From Tachypleus tridentatus (taxonomy: Eukaryota > Arthropoda > Merostomata > Xiphosura > Limulidae), in NCBI RefSeq assembly GCF_004210375.1, contig NC_134825.1, forward strand, positions 41,224,348 through 41,288,347: a stretch of 64,000 bases of DNA. Direction: 5' to 3'. Below, in pieces: positions 47,601-58,900 of this stretch (positions are counted from its first letter, which is position 1; the number at the start of each line of letters is the position of its first letter). Position numbers and translations under genes: made by a program. The notes below the pieces were generated by a model, which was not told the origin of the DNA, searched no databases, and was given only the letters and a program-made list of their open reading frames with translations.

Positions 47601-50600
47601 TAAACTAAAGATGTACTTCCAAGAAATATTTACCTCTGATCACATTTCCCACCCATTCTCTCCATTTCCATTGTAGGCTCTGTATATTCTGTCCATTCTT
47701 GAAGTGATTAATGGTTGCATGGCAGAAAAGGCTCCAGTGAGGATAGAAATTGTGTTGAACTCCTATTGGTGGAAGGTTGCTGGATTATAGGGTGCAGAGT
47801 TCTCATATGAAAATACATGAGAGTAGACAAGTGTATCAAAGCTGGTGAAAACTGAAATGTTTACTTATAGAGTTGAGAAAAGCTATTTGTAAGAGGAAGT
47901 ATGTATCTATGAGAAATACATTTTCAGTTTTAGTTTAGAAAATATTAACATTTCTTCATAGACCCAGTTAACAGTGTTAAAAAAAGCAACATATTGTTAG
48001 AATTAATAAACCCATTAGGGTAAATTAGATTTTTCAGTTTGTGAATTTATGTATTTTTAGTGTTGGAGATAAAAAAAATGTTACTTGTAATATAATGTAT
48101 TTAAATTTTGAAACTAACAGTTTTTTGTGTCTTGTTCAAATATTAAATGTATGTAATTTACCTAATGCAGTATGAATATTTTGACCAGTATAATTTTCCG
48201 TATAATTGTAAGATAGCTAAAGTGATCAATACCACTTTCTATTTATGCTTATGGGAGGGGAAAGGAGGAGGAGGAGGGAGGTTTAGTTAAAGGTTGATCA
48301 GTGACAAATATCTTATCAAATTAGATACATCTTTGCTCAATAGATAAATGCCATCTTAGAATTTGCATGTGTTGTTGTCTCATTTGTTTCAAGAAAAATA
48401 TACCGCTGAAAGTAGTCAGTGATAATACAGACTATCAGCATTTGAATCAAATGCTGAAGGTTATTTGTATTTAAAAAATACAAGGTGAGAGATTTACAGG
48501 AGACATTTTGCTGGTTGTCACTTTGATACAGTAGTAACAGTAGTGAATAATGTAGCATACAAACTTGGCATCTTTTCTTGAAGGTGGACATCCTGAGGTG
48601 CCATTTGTAGATTTTATGATAACCAAAGTTTAACATGTGCAGAGAGAATAAGAAGTGCATTGAAAAACCATGAAGAACTAGAAAACATGTTGAAAATGTC
48701 AAGGCAACACAGATATAAATGATACACGATATATAGAAATGCCATAAGTCCTGATTTATCCTATTGTTAAGAAGTAGAAGTGGCATATCTGAACTTTGCT
48801 TATGTAGGATTTTTAGGCATATTGAAGGTTATTTGTTACCCTACATGATGTCATAAACATCATCCATTTGATACCTTTGTAACTATCAGTCTGAAGTAAA
48901 GTGTATCAGTACAAAAGTTGTAAAGCAGAAGAATATTACTCTGCAAATGTTGTTTGTTTATTAAAATTTTCTCTTCTGAATTCATCAGGAAATAATAGAT
49001 ACAGTATGCATGTCTGCAAAACCATTTTAACAGAAAAAAACAGCACACAATGTTTAAATCTGCTGTAGAAATACATGCTTATGGACATGTTGAACTGAGT
49101 CTTTGAAAAGAATTCCCAGGAATGTCTGCACGCGCCACATAATTCATTTTATGACTCTAACAGAGTTATGAGTGTAGGATACAATCATTCTTTCACGCAG
49201 CTGCATAGAAAGAATGTTACTGTGTCAGATAAAGAGATTGAGCACACCAAGGCACATGAGCAACCCTTGCAATCGAGTGTCTTTTGGAAAACTTTCATTT
49301 AACCCTTTCATTTATGGATTGGATGGAATCCACCCAGCTTGTAGCCACAAAGGTATCCAGGAAGGTAATTATACTATGAGGTTTGATAACATATGCATAT
49401 GTTTACAAAATTTTTCTAATTATTGGTAAACATTACAAGGATTTTGTACATTAAGAAAAACTTTGTGTTTTATCTGTTATTTTGACTATTAAGTCTGAGT
49501 TTCTGTAATGTGTTCGATAGATTTGATTAATCTTATAACCACTATAAAAATTTAGGAAGTAAATATAAATTATGCTTTTTTTTCTTTCTATAATGGCTAC
49601 ATATTATAACTTGAAAACATAAATCTTTAATCTAAATAATTTAAATATAATAACATTATACATTTATATATATATTTATTATATTGACCTTTCAGCCTTA
49701 ACTGGCTAAGATAGAAATTACAGCGATGCAGTTCACATGCAATTATGTTACCATATCCAGGAATATAAAACTGACATTTAGTCTTTACAAAATAGGTGTA
49801 GAATACACATATTCTTTTAGGCAACTGCACAGGAAAAGTTATTGTGTTGGATCTAGGGATTGTGCACACCAAATCACAAGAGCAGCCCTTGGCTATGTTT
49901 TAGTGGGCTAGTATTTTGTAAAATACAGTCTTATTTTAGTTGTATATGTATATAAATTGCTTATATTTACAAATAATATTTTAAATCCATCTTTCTTAAA
50001 ACATAGAACAGTAAATAAAGAAGTAAATTAAACAACTATCTCTTCTAGTTATGACCTCTGTACTCAGTTGCTATTTGTAGTAGGTTGCTAAGTTTTATAA
50101 AATTGCACACACACAGGATGTAAAACAAAATAATTATTTTTAGGTTTTATATTAACATTTCAATAACCAAAAAATAATACCATAGAAATCCTTTATAATA
50201 TATGAACTTTAGTTAATGGAGATGTATGTGGGTTAAAAACAAATCTAACAGGCTAAATACTCAACTTATCAACACAAACGGTTGTCTCAAAGGAAAAAAA
50301 AAATGACACCATTATAAGTTAAAATAGCTGGAAAAACCACTTGTGGAACACACGAGCTTTTGATTGGTTATTTGAGTGTCATATGTAGATTTAAGTGTAT
50401 ATAAAGGACCATTTCCAAAATTCAACGGAGTTAAGCAGGGAGCTATTGTGTTTATTTTATTACATTAGTGATATCTCATCATATATGAGAGCTAGGAGGT
50501 TTTTATTTCATATTCTTGCTTTTAAATATTGGTTGGTAACATTGATAATTACTAATTTGTACAAAACTATTGACTTTGTGTTTTGACATCACAAATATGT

Positions 50601-53011
50601 AATTTGGACCAGTGCTGCATTCAACATATCATGTGACACACAACAATTGATGTTTAGGTTTGTTTTTCAAATATTTACTTTTGAAGTAAGAAATTAAATA
50701 ACATATAATGTGAAAATTTGAATTATAGTCTACAATTTTATATCAAACTTAATGACATAAATTCATAAAATGGTAGTTAAATGGGAATCAACAAATGTGA
50801 TGACATGGCCTTTGACCTGTCACACTATGGTTAACAAGTTCTAAACATGGGCAGTAAGATAAAGTGGTGTAACATCCAGCTAAAATCATATCCTCTAGTA
50901 AGAGACTATCACTAAATTCATTCACAACACCTTGCAAAATCAGCTGCACAAAATGATCTGTTAATGTCTTGTCCTAGAACATTCATTAGTCTAACTGTAA
51001 CTGATGATAGTATTGCTGTACCTAGTGTGGACTCTCAGTTGCCTAACAGTATGCATTATAGATTTTGATTGAACTATTATGCAAGAACTGTGCTTCTTCA
51101 GACTACAAAATTCAAATTATAATATTCTGAAGAGCTGCTTACAAAAGTCCAGTTGTAGCTACTTAGTTTTACTGTTCAAAATTTTGTTAGCAGTGATTAT
51201 GATAAGGATAAAACTTGTAATGCATTCATTGTACTACTTATTTCTGACTAAGACCACTTTCTTAGGCAACAGTTGTTGTTCTGGTGTGGGATCTTGAAAT
51301 AATTAAAGTAGTTACTGCTTTGGCATCATTATTTTTGTGGCTGATGAGATCTTTGCTATAACTCATTAGAGCCTGTTTCTTGAAGACTCACAAAAAACAA
51401 AATTTTAGATGTGTTGGATGTCACTGCCCATAAAATCTTACTGCTTCATGGAATTGTCCATTTATTTACATTCAGCATTTGTGTATGGAACTATATTTTG
51501 AGTTTGGAATATTTTATGCCATTGTATAGAGAATAACATATAATGTACAAGAAAAGCCCAGGTAGATGTAGAAATGTGAAGTTCCAGAAGTAGGAAAGAG
51601 AAATTGGTAGATGTTGGTTTGCATACTTTTATATATCACACTTTATTAACTCTGTGGACATTGGATGGTGAAAATGTGTATACAACTTGTTAATTCAATA
51701 TACACCATCTGTCAGTATTAGCATCTGTCTGCAAATCTTCATGTGTAAAGAGAAAATAATAAGAGAGTAAAATGAGAAGAAGAAAAAGGGCAAGTGTGGG
51801 TGCTTAAGTCTATAATGTCCCACATCTATGTCACCCTTCAATGCTTGCAAACAGTTATGGGAAGCTGACTGCTCTCATAAGAGTGAAAAAAAAACTTATC
51901 TTCTGAAGTTGGCATCCCAGCCCTCATTGTGGAAATCAAACTCGGATAAAATAAGGTAATATTAGTAGCAAGGTATATTTCTGCTGTGCTAATAATATTA
52001 CCTTATTAATTTAAACTTTATATGATGGTTACTATGTTGTTAAATTGACCAAGCTCATCTCCATGTTAAAGTGGAATATTTTTGGTTTGAAAAAATTATG
52101 CAAATTCTGCAAAGCCCTTAAGAAAAACATTGGTTTTGGAGTTAAATCATTTTGTCAGATTGATAATTTCAGAGGTAGCATTTGACTGTTCTTTATATAA
52201 TGACATGTCAGGTAAGAATTTGCCACCAATATGCCTGAACACCTTAAGTCAGCAGATTTTGGATATTTTACACCTACTCTATAATAATATGGAAAATTCA
52301 GGACTTTTGGTTTACCCAGTGAAACAATTATTAATATTAATTATACATCCACGTCTTCATATTAGGTTAAACTTTCCAGGTTTCTTCAAATAAGAACTCA
52401 TTTTGTACCATACTTCTCTTCCTCCAGATTACGGTTTTGGTTATGCTTGCCATTAACCACCAGGTTTTTTCATCTTTACCTATTTTTATCACTGATTAAA
52501 CATACAAGTTCATCGTAGTGGTTTTGTAAAGCATGGAGAATAAAATCAGTACTCATGTTGAACCCTCTTTTATATACTTCTGAAGTCACCTGCCTACACA
52601 ACCATGAATTTCTGGGTATTTGGATTACTTAAGTATAGCCTTTGAAGCTAATGATTGTATACATTGAAGTGTTTATTAATGTGTATGGCTTTTTTATGTT
52701 GTTGCAGTCATCATACCAAGCATGGCAAGGGTAAAAGGAAGTACTTCTAAGGACAGCACATAATCTAGATCTTTTAATAAAGTTCAGTGTAGTTAACCCA
52801 TCATATGTATATTGAAAAATATTTTAAATGCTGTTTGAAAGTATAGCTTATTGTATTTTAAGTACTTTTTTTGCTATAGTTTGTTTTAACTTACCAGTCA
52901 TTATGAATTTTATTTAAAGATGTAAATGATGTTACTTTGTTTCTCATCATAGGTTAGTGTCAACTTTGGACCAAATTTTAAACATCCGCCAAAAGATACA
53001 AAATATCAAGG
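38650..53011 (+). CDS. ASH2L: ASH2 (ASH2L) histone-methyltransferase cofactor, partial: five SPRY-domain exons
   Basis: Exons: 38,650-38,739; 38,866-39,062; 39,881-39,973; 40,990-41,088; 52,953-53,011. All have GT/AG sites, and their phases agree (1-1, 1-0, 0-0, 0-0, 0-2). The joined frame is open and reads [98 protein letters not shown]. This is nearly co-linear with the human ASH2L SPRY domain and its insertion. ASH2L works in the nucleus with WDR5, RBBP5 and DPY30 to stimulate SET1/MLL enzymes that methylate histone H3 lysine 4. The Arg/Pro/Tyr/Arg-Lys residues around RLGW, QAPLGY and SWRSKKGTK, which form the RBBP5-binding face, are kept. Missing: the PHD/winged-helix N-terminal exons (upstream, not seen) and the last exon with the DPY30-binding helix (after a GTAAGA donor next to the gap). 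The introns hold old transposons, the last one 11.9 kb. Nothing suggests a pseudogene. Confidence 0.95.
39361..39412 (-). repeat. Short interspersed repeat, partner at 50,785-50,830
   Basis: The reverse complement holds CAACAAATGTGATGACATGG and CCTCTGGCCCATGATG; the same string, slightly diverged, lies at 50,785-50,830 in the other orientation. The family is unknown. Confidence 0.55.
40326..40590 (-). repeat. Interspersed repeat X, copy 2 (ASH2 intron)
   Basis: The reverse complement matches copy 1 (TTTTGGAGGTGACAGAAGAA; GGACCCACACTGCAGTGAGG) and ends with TGCAGACAGTTGTGGAAAGG followed by TGACTGC, which in turn matches copy 3. It is the longest copy of the three. Confidence 0.75.
41640..41740 (+). 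mobile_element. Partial SINE-like copy with a CCAGTTTACCCAGCTG core
   Basis: GTCCTGAGTAAGACACCTTA, then TTTTTCCAGTTTACCCAGCT, matches the core of the larger copy at 42,490-42,776. Head and tail are not recognised. Confidence 0.55.
42490..42776 (+). mobile_element. tRNA-like SINE, family 4, inside the DIRS-like fossil
   Basis: TGCGGCTCAGTAGATCTACA starts a tRNA-like head. The core GTGTCCTTGGGTAAAACATT then CCAGTTTACTCAGCTTTATG resembles the conserved middle part of many invertebrate SINEs. The tail is GAAACAAACAAACAAAAG. No clean target duplication was seen. A partial sibling lies at 41,640. Confidence 0.6.
45006..45730. repeat. Direct duplication of about 125 bases, first unit split by a MITE
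   Basis: Unit 1 (about 45,006-45,560 without the insert) and unit 2 (about 45,594-45,730) share ATTCATCTTGT, a TTCTAA-GTAA segment, a CCAG-TGTGGACTT segment, and ATTATTTAAAGCTCT versus ATTATTTAGAGCTCT, in the same order and orientation. Unit 2 shows what the site looked like before the MITE entered unit 1. Confidence 0.7.
45051..45480. mobile_element. Non-autonomous CACTA/EnSpm-type MITE
   Basis: Ends CACTGTACAACAAAGTTTTT at the left and CACTGCACAACAATTTTTTG at the right (reverse complement), about 20 bases with few mismatches. TAA is duplicated on both sides (45,048-45,050 and 45,481-45,483), and the neighbouring tandem unit shows the unoccupied site. A CACTG start plus a 3-base duplication is the EnSpm/CACTA pattern; Chapaev elements also start CACTG but duplicate four bases. 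It has no coding capacity. Confidence 0.8.
47943..49090. other. ASH2 intron sequence without recognised features
   Basis: A 149-codon minus-strand open frame at 48,337-48,786 is AT-driven, rich in Leu/Ile/Phe/Tyr, and matches no family I know. Nothing else is seen. Confidence 0.4.
49171..49269 (+). repeat. Repeat Y, unit 1
   Basis: Order GTGTAGGATAC, TCTTTCACGCAGCTGCATAG, ATTGAGCACACCAAGGCACA matches unit 2 at 49,797-49,893 in the same orientation, about 625 bases apart. The family is unknown. Confidence 0.65.
49797..49893 (+). repeat. Repeat Y, unit 2
   Basis: GTGTAGAATAC, TTCTTTTAGGCAACTGCACA, GATTGTGCACACCAAATCAC and GAGCAGCCCTTGGC match unit 1. The sequence around the two units is not obviously shared, so these may be two copies of one dispersed repeat and not a tandem pair. 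Confidence 0.65.
49920..51770. other. ASH2 intron sequence, mostly without recognised features
   Basis: AT-rich. It contains the short repeat at 50,785-50,830 shared with 39,361-39,412. No exon supported. Confidence 0.4.
50785..50830 (+). repeat. Short interspersed repeat, partner at 39,361-39,412
   Basis: Holds CAACAAATGTGATGACATGG followed by CCTTTGACCTGTC, inverted relative to the partner. Confidence 0.55.
51780..51885 (+). repeat. Interspersed repeat X, copy 3 (partial)
   Basis: GTGTGGGTGCTTAAGTCTAT, TGTCCCACATCTATGTCACC and CAGTTATGGGAAGCTGACTG follow the order seen in copies 1 and 2 combined. Confidence 0.7.
51886..52952. other. ASH2 intron sequence without recognised features
   Basis: Nothing supported up to the TTCTCATCATAG acceptor of the exon at 52,953. 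Confidence 0.4.
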
Positions 53012-53029
53012 GTAAGATATTAAACATTT

Positions 53030-53529
53030 NNNNNNNNNNNNNNNNNNNNNNNNNNNNNNNNNNNNNNNNNNNNNNNNNNNNNNNNNNNNNNNNNNNNNNN
53101 NNNNNNNNNNNNNNNNNNNNNNNNNNNNNNNNNNNNNNNNNNNNNNNNNNNNNNNNNNNNNNNNNNNNNNNNNNNNNNNNNNNNNNNNNNNNNNNNNNNN
53201 NNNNNNNNNNNNNNNNNNNNNNNNNNNNNNNNNNNNNNNNNNNNNNNNNNNNNNNNNNNNNNNNNNNNNNNNNNNNNNNNNNNNNNNNNNNNNNNNNNNN
53301 NNNNNNNNNNNNNNNNNNNNNNNNNNNNNNNNNNNNNNNNNNNNNNNNNNNNNNNNNNNNNNNNNNNNNNNNNNNNNNNNNNNNNNNNNNNNNNNNNNNN
53401 NNNNNNNNNNNNNNNNNNNNNNNNNNNNNNNNNNNNNNNNNNNNNNNNNNNNNNNNNNNNNNNNNNNNNNNNNNNNNNNNNNNNNNNNNNNNNNNNNNNN
53501 NNNNNNNNNNNNNNNNNNNNNNNNNNNNN
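53030..53529. other. Assembly gap (500 N)
   Basis: Exactly 500 N, so the length is probably a placeholder. It begins 19 bases after an ASH2 exon end, so the terminal ASH2 exon may be hidden here. An open frame running across the gap is an artefact. Confidence 0.99.
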
Positions 53530-53666
53530 CTGTTTAAAATCTTGGCATGACGAAAGGGTGTTTGAACATCAGATAAGACACATCAAAGTTCTACAGTTAT
53601 CCAAGCAAAGAAGATTTGGGTAATGCCGGTTTGTTAAACAGCAAAAGAAAATAAGCAAATATACAT

Positions 53667-53804
53667 GTCCCGGCATGGCCAGGTGGTTAAGGCGCTCGGC
53701 TCGTAATCCGAAGGTCGTGAGCTCGAATCCCCGTCACACAAGAGTTGGCGGTGGGTGGTGATGACTAGCTGCCTTCTCTCTAGTCTTACACTACTAAATT
53801 AGCA
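53667..53804 (+). mobile_element. tRNA-derived SINE, family 1, internally deleted
   Basis: Head TCCCGGCATGGCCAGGTGG with a good B box (GAGCTCGAATCCCCGTC), then a direct jump to CAAGAGTTGGCGGTGGGTGG. The middle of the body is deleted and the tail is lost. Confidence 0.88.
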
Positions 53805-53903
53805 GTTGTAGTATATGAAGGATGGAAGTCCTCACATTATACATCATACGTATATATGTCTCTACTACTAAATGGAATGAGTACAACCCAACTTTACGAG
53901 GTA

Positions 53904-54533
53904 ATGACTCATAAATAGAGTCATGCAGTACAAATCTATAGAATAAACATTTATTAAAGGTTTGGAGACGGCTTGAATGGTAATGAAGAAAATACTCTTA
54001 TATACCAGCGCAAGTACTAGTCCCCTGACGAAATTTACGTAAATTCATAATTAATGAAAAGTTATCTAACGACATGAAGAATTGTCTCCCTTATATGTGA
54101 CCAGATCAATGAAAACCATGAGATAAAATACTGATAAAACGCCTTCCTTTCCCCGTAGCGGGCTTAGAACCATAATTTGAAACAGCTTCTATCCAAGTGG
54201 AACGGTTTTAAAATGGTCATATTAGAAGCATCTTTCATATACTTTCCCAAATGTTAATAGAGTAGAAAATATGTAATTTTTACAATTTTGTTGTTCATAC
54301 ATTTCACTTTATACTTTGAGTACATAGATTAACAAGAATATCAGGTTATACTTTTGTTGCTAAGCGACATGGCATAGAGTTGTTGTTGTATACCTATAAC
54401 AAGTCAAGATTCATCCGTAACTGTGTCAATAGCGCAATAACTGTGAAAACACATGACTCATAAACAGAGTCAATAGAGTACAACAATTTTGAAAATGTTT
54501 TGAGATGGCTGCAATGATAAAGAAGAAACCTGT
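53904..54533 (+). repeat. Direct repeat pair of about 85 bases
   Basis: 53,904-53,993 and 54,453-54,533 share ATGACTCATAAATAGAGTCA / ATGACTCATAAACAGAGTCA, then a GAGATGGCT-like segment and AATGATAAAGAAGAAA / AATGGTAATGAAGAAA, in the same orientation. The stretch between them is unremarkable. Confidence 0.55.
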
Positions 54534-54799
54534 ATTATATGTATATATCTACACACAACGTCTCTAGAAGCTGTTATCAAGTATCCATTTAAACTGACTG
54601 CAATTTCCTTCTAAAAATCGATACCATTAAATTTAAACGTTTCTTATAAGGTGGAAGATTATAGTGTAAAGTTTATAACCTTAATACATTATATTTATAA
54701 CGGTGTCTAAACTTCATGCAGAACACCAGCATAAAGATATATAGAAAGTAAGTAAATATATGTGACTGAAGGTATATTACATTCTTGTTATGTTCGTCT

Positions 54800-54868
54800 A
54801 TTTGTGCTCTACCCACCACAACTATCGATAGCCGGTTTCTAGCATTGTAAGTCCCAGACACTCGGTAT
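54800..54868 (-). mobile_element. SINE family 3 fragment, antisense
   Basis: TGTGCTCTACCCACCACAAC then GATAGCCGGTTTCTAGCATT matches family 3; the ends are lost. Confidence 0.65.
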
Positions 54869-55257
54869 GAAATGTGATGACATTTCCCGTTATCACAATA
54901 CTTACTTTAGGAAGATGAAAATTCTGGACTTTTTTGGCCCTCTTCTCTTTTACACTTTTACATTTTCTCTTATCGTCTCTATTAACAGACTGGTCTTCAT
55001 CTTTTTTTGTGGTACAAGTGAATATTTAATTTTTTTTCTATCATCTTTATTTGTATGGTCTTCTGTGTTAGCTGATTTTACTGTTTTATATCTACAACAA
55101 TTGCACTTCCAAATAATGACACTACAAAAGAAAAGCGCTAATAAATAACATGGATGATTTAATTTGACTCTTATTTGTACATCAGTGTTATGTCAATTAA
55201 AAATGGAATATAATTATAATCTAGAAATAATAATATTTAACAACGACAGCCACAGGG

Positions 55258-55380
55258 ACGTTCTCTCCCAGTGGAACGTCAGTACGTATATGAACATATA
55301 ACACTAAAATAGGCGGGTTCAGTTCCCCACGGTGGACATGGCAAGTTGACCCCTGCTGCATCTCTTTAAAATAAAGTTAA
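55258..55380 (+). mobile_element. SINE family 2, sense, diverged
   Basis: CCCAGTGGAACGTCAGTACG, ACACTAAAATAGGCGGGTTC and AGTTCCCCACGGTGGACATG follow the family-2 order; the tail is degraded. Confidence 0.65.
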
Positions 55381-55996
55381 CAAATGTAAACAGGAATAAA
55401 ATGTTATAGCTTAAGAGGGATAATTGAATAATTATTATACTCGCTGATAAATTTCAATTTTAAGACCATATTGAAATAAACTGAAAATCATTAATTAGTT
55501 AAAGAACTTTTTTGAATGAAAATGCCTTTTATATTTATCTTAATTACTCGAATTGTAATAATTTAGGTTACCCATATTTTACACGTTTCAATTTCAAGTA
55601 TTTCTACTGACACGCACAGTACCTTATTGTATTTACATATAAAAAACAGGTTGAACAATAACATGCTTACAAGGAATGTTTTTCATCATAAGAACTTGTA
55701 TTATTGTAAAAAGTGATCCACAATTTAAGCTTTAAGTGAATCTCCACACTTAAAATACACTTTATTGTAAACTAATGATGCTAATTTCCCCTTACATATT
55801 TCTTTTTAATGCAAGCGTTTGTAACCTTTTGATTATTTATCATTCTAATTAAAATAAAGTAACTAATATTTTTTTATTTCTCAGCCCCTTTAAATTCATT
55901 ATTAAGTATATACACACATGGTTCAACTATTAATAACATAGAACTTATATTAAGATCGATTAAACAAAACTTAAAAAAATACTGTTTTGTTCTTAC

Positions 55997-58900
55997 CTTA
56001 AAAAAATTAACAAAAGTGGTATCCCTACTGCAGCAGTTACCAATGGAATCGTATGTTCTGACATGGATGGTGCTGAAATGGAAAAATACAAGTTAAAAAG
56101 AAAGTTAGTCAAGTGCAATTTGTTTTTGTTATATGATAGTATTGGAGGAGGCTACGTTTCATTTGGTATACTTACAGTGAAAATAACAAGATAACCACAG
56201 CGTTCTGAGTTACTGGAATCGAAGAAGTTCCACTCTTTATTCAAACACGTATAAGTTTAATGCACATGGATAAAACAGTACAGGTAAAGAAGTGTGAAGT
56301 ATCACTTTAGATTAACTTTCTTCCTTGATAATCCAAGTAAAGATATTTACTTATCATATCTTATGACAACAAAATACACTGACTGTGTTTTCATATCAAA
56401 TCAGGATGATCATTTTGATGCGTCACGTGACTGACCGCCATTACATCAGTTATATATATTCGTAACAAGACAAAAGGCAAATGTAACGAGTTCTCAGACT
56501 TCAAGAATGTATGATTGTCGACACTGACTTACTAGCAATTTGTAATCTGAATACTGTTTATATGTTTCACTATTCAAAGAAATCTGTAATTAGTGTATAA
56601 ATGAACTACAAACGAAAGAGAATATATTGGAAAACTATCGGTAACAATTCAAAGGGAAAGTACATGGACGGTCTTTTTGTTGTAAACTAATGTAAAACTC
56701 TGCTGTAGTCAACCAGTTTTATAAAATAGTCAAGGTTTAAATAATACAACAATACTAGGAGGAGGAAAATACTTAAGACATACAATTACTGGTCCAAAAA
56801 CTTACTTCAGACAACAGAAAAGCTCAAACTGTGAACAGTGAATTAGTGGGAATGATAGACGTGGTTTGGTGAATCATGTTTTACCTAAGTTACTATGAGT
56901 GGTGAAATGGTAAGAGATTTATTATTTAGAATAGAAAATAATGTCCACAATGTACTGGAATATTATAAGAGATCGGGTCTTCACACCTTACTACATTTTT
57001 TACCTTCATGAATAAGGGATTGAAGAAATTTAATGGGAAGAAAGAACAGCACGCGTCAACACAAACATCGTCACAGTAATATTTTTCCATCACGACATTT
57101 TGTCACCAACCTTTCCACACTTATTATCTCACGTTAAAGGTACGTTTTACGTAATCTTATATGTAGCATAACTTACATTTTCTTGGAAAGGAACGTATGT
57201 TTCTTCCACCGTTCCTGGTTGACTTGGATCTAAGAAAAAAGCTTGAAATGTTTACAATGTTAACTTTGACAATTAAAAATAAAATAATGGATGAAGTATA
57301 TAATAACTAATTTACTGCTTAGTTTGTTCAAAACAGTTTTCCTTTTTCGATTTATTTAAAAATTATAATTCACAAATACTGATCACACATATAAACGCTT
57401 TGAAGGAAAGCACAACTTACAACACAGGTTATGTCTCAGTATGAGTCCTTCAGGACATTGGTAGTTTTCACGAGGTTGTACGCATGCTAAAATAAAGTAT
57501 AAGATGGTTCGTAGTTAGAGTATTGTTGACATAAGAAATAATATTTTTGCACTGTTTATTTGTAATTTAGCACAACACTACATCATGGGCTATCTATGCT
57601 CTGCCCATCACGGATATCGAAACCCGGTTTCTAGCATTGGAAGCACGCAAACAGTTTGCTGGGCCACTTGGGGAATTTTTGACCTGATATGACACTTTAG
57701 GCTCATAACAAATTATTTTATTTTGTTAATTATATTAACTACTTTTCTTCGTGAAAGCTCATACATTGGAAATCCTGTAAGGTATAAACGAAATCTAACA
57801 AATATAGTTGATGGCTTATCTTGCTCTTTATCTATTGTATCGTAAGTCACAGGAGGTTTCAAATCAATGTATTTTCATAATTAATAATAAATAAGGATTT
57901 ACAATGCTAAAGTTAAGGGTTCGATTTCCCTCGGTTGGTACAGCGGATATCCCTTTGTAGCTTTCCTATATGAAAAAACGCAAATTTTGGTAATTAAAGG
58001 CCCGGCATGGCCAGATGTGTTAAGGCATTCGACGTGTAATCTGAGGGTCGCAGGTTCGAATCCCCATCACACCAAACATGTTCGCCCTTTCAGCCGTGGG
58101 GCATTATAACGTGACGGTCAATCCCACTATTCGTTGGTAAAAGAGTAGCCCAAGAGTTGGCGGTGGGTGGTGATGAACAAAAGAAACATTTTTCTGCTAT
58201 AACACTGTAGCATTTTGTAATTTCAATATTTTCACAGACGATTAAAGAAATCATTCAACACTTTTGATTTTTTAAAATTATTTGTTCTATGACTTGTAAA
58301 GAAAACAACAAAACCTTTCTAATTTCTAACATAAGGTTATCTCGTTTTCTGACTTCACGGAATGTCTAATTTCATTAATTGTGTTATGCTATTGATTAAA
58401 TTTATTCATATCTATGTGTGTATTTAGTTATTGTATATGATAAAATAGGCCCGGCATGGCCAAGCGCGTAAGGCGTACGACTCGTAAGCCCGCGTCGCGC
58501 TAAAACATGCTCGCCCTCCCAGCCGTGGGGGCGTTATAATGTGACGGTCAATCCCACTATTCGTTGGTAAAAGAGTAGCCCAAGAGTTGGCGGTGGGTGG
58601 TGATGACTAGCTGCCTTCCCTCTAGTCTTACACTGCTAAATTAGGGACGGCTAGCACAGATAGCCCTCAGTAGCTTTGTGCGAAATTCCAAAACAAACAA
58701 ACAATATGATAATAATAAATCAAAAATTATTTCGTAATGATAAATTTATATCTGCAGACAAGTTTGATTTTCAACATTTTAACACCTCAGGCTTAACGCG
58801 GAAACAATGGCGGTGAGCTGTATGTTGGTAGTTGGAAAGGTGATTTCATGGATTTTGGAAAATTAATGTACAATCATTAAATATATATCGAACTTATAAC

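Larger units (their letters stand above)
41950..47942 (+). mobile_element. DIRS-like retroelement fossil (copy B) in the last large ASH2 intron
   Basis: A broken, old tyrosine-recombinase retrotransposon on the plus strand. Parts by weak similarity: possible gag-like remnant about 41,950-42,480, reverse transcriptase remnant about 42,840-43,300, RNase H remnant about 43,490-43,950, tyrosine recombinase remnant about 45,790-46,210, then a long terminal region whose last part matches copies A and C. It is interrupted by a SINE (42,490-42,776) and by the CACTA-type MITE with its host repeat (45,006-45,730). Many breaks (well over ten). Exact ends are not resolved. Confidence 0.65.
54534..55996. 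other. Region downstream of the Ig/TM gene, no further exons found
   Basis: It holds two SINE fragments (54,800-54,868, family 3 antisense; 55,258-55,380, family 2 sense). I looked for the cytoplasmic exons that should follow the transmembrane exon on the minus strand and found none I would defend. Confidence 0.4.

Noticed and set aside
48337-48786. 149-codon minus-strand open frame
   Set aside because: AT-driven composition, no domain, no splice or codon signature, and it lies in an intron.
52957-53550. Open frame running through the N gap
   Set aside because: It exists only because N translates as X. Its start overlaps the real ASH2 exon in another frame.
56165-56235. Possible extra minus-strand exon (ends CACT/GTAAGT) between the linker and TM exons
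   Set aside because: The donor is good, but no acceptor gives both an open frame and the phase needed by the TM exon.
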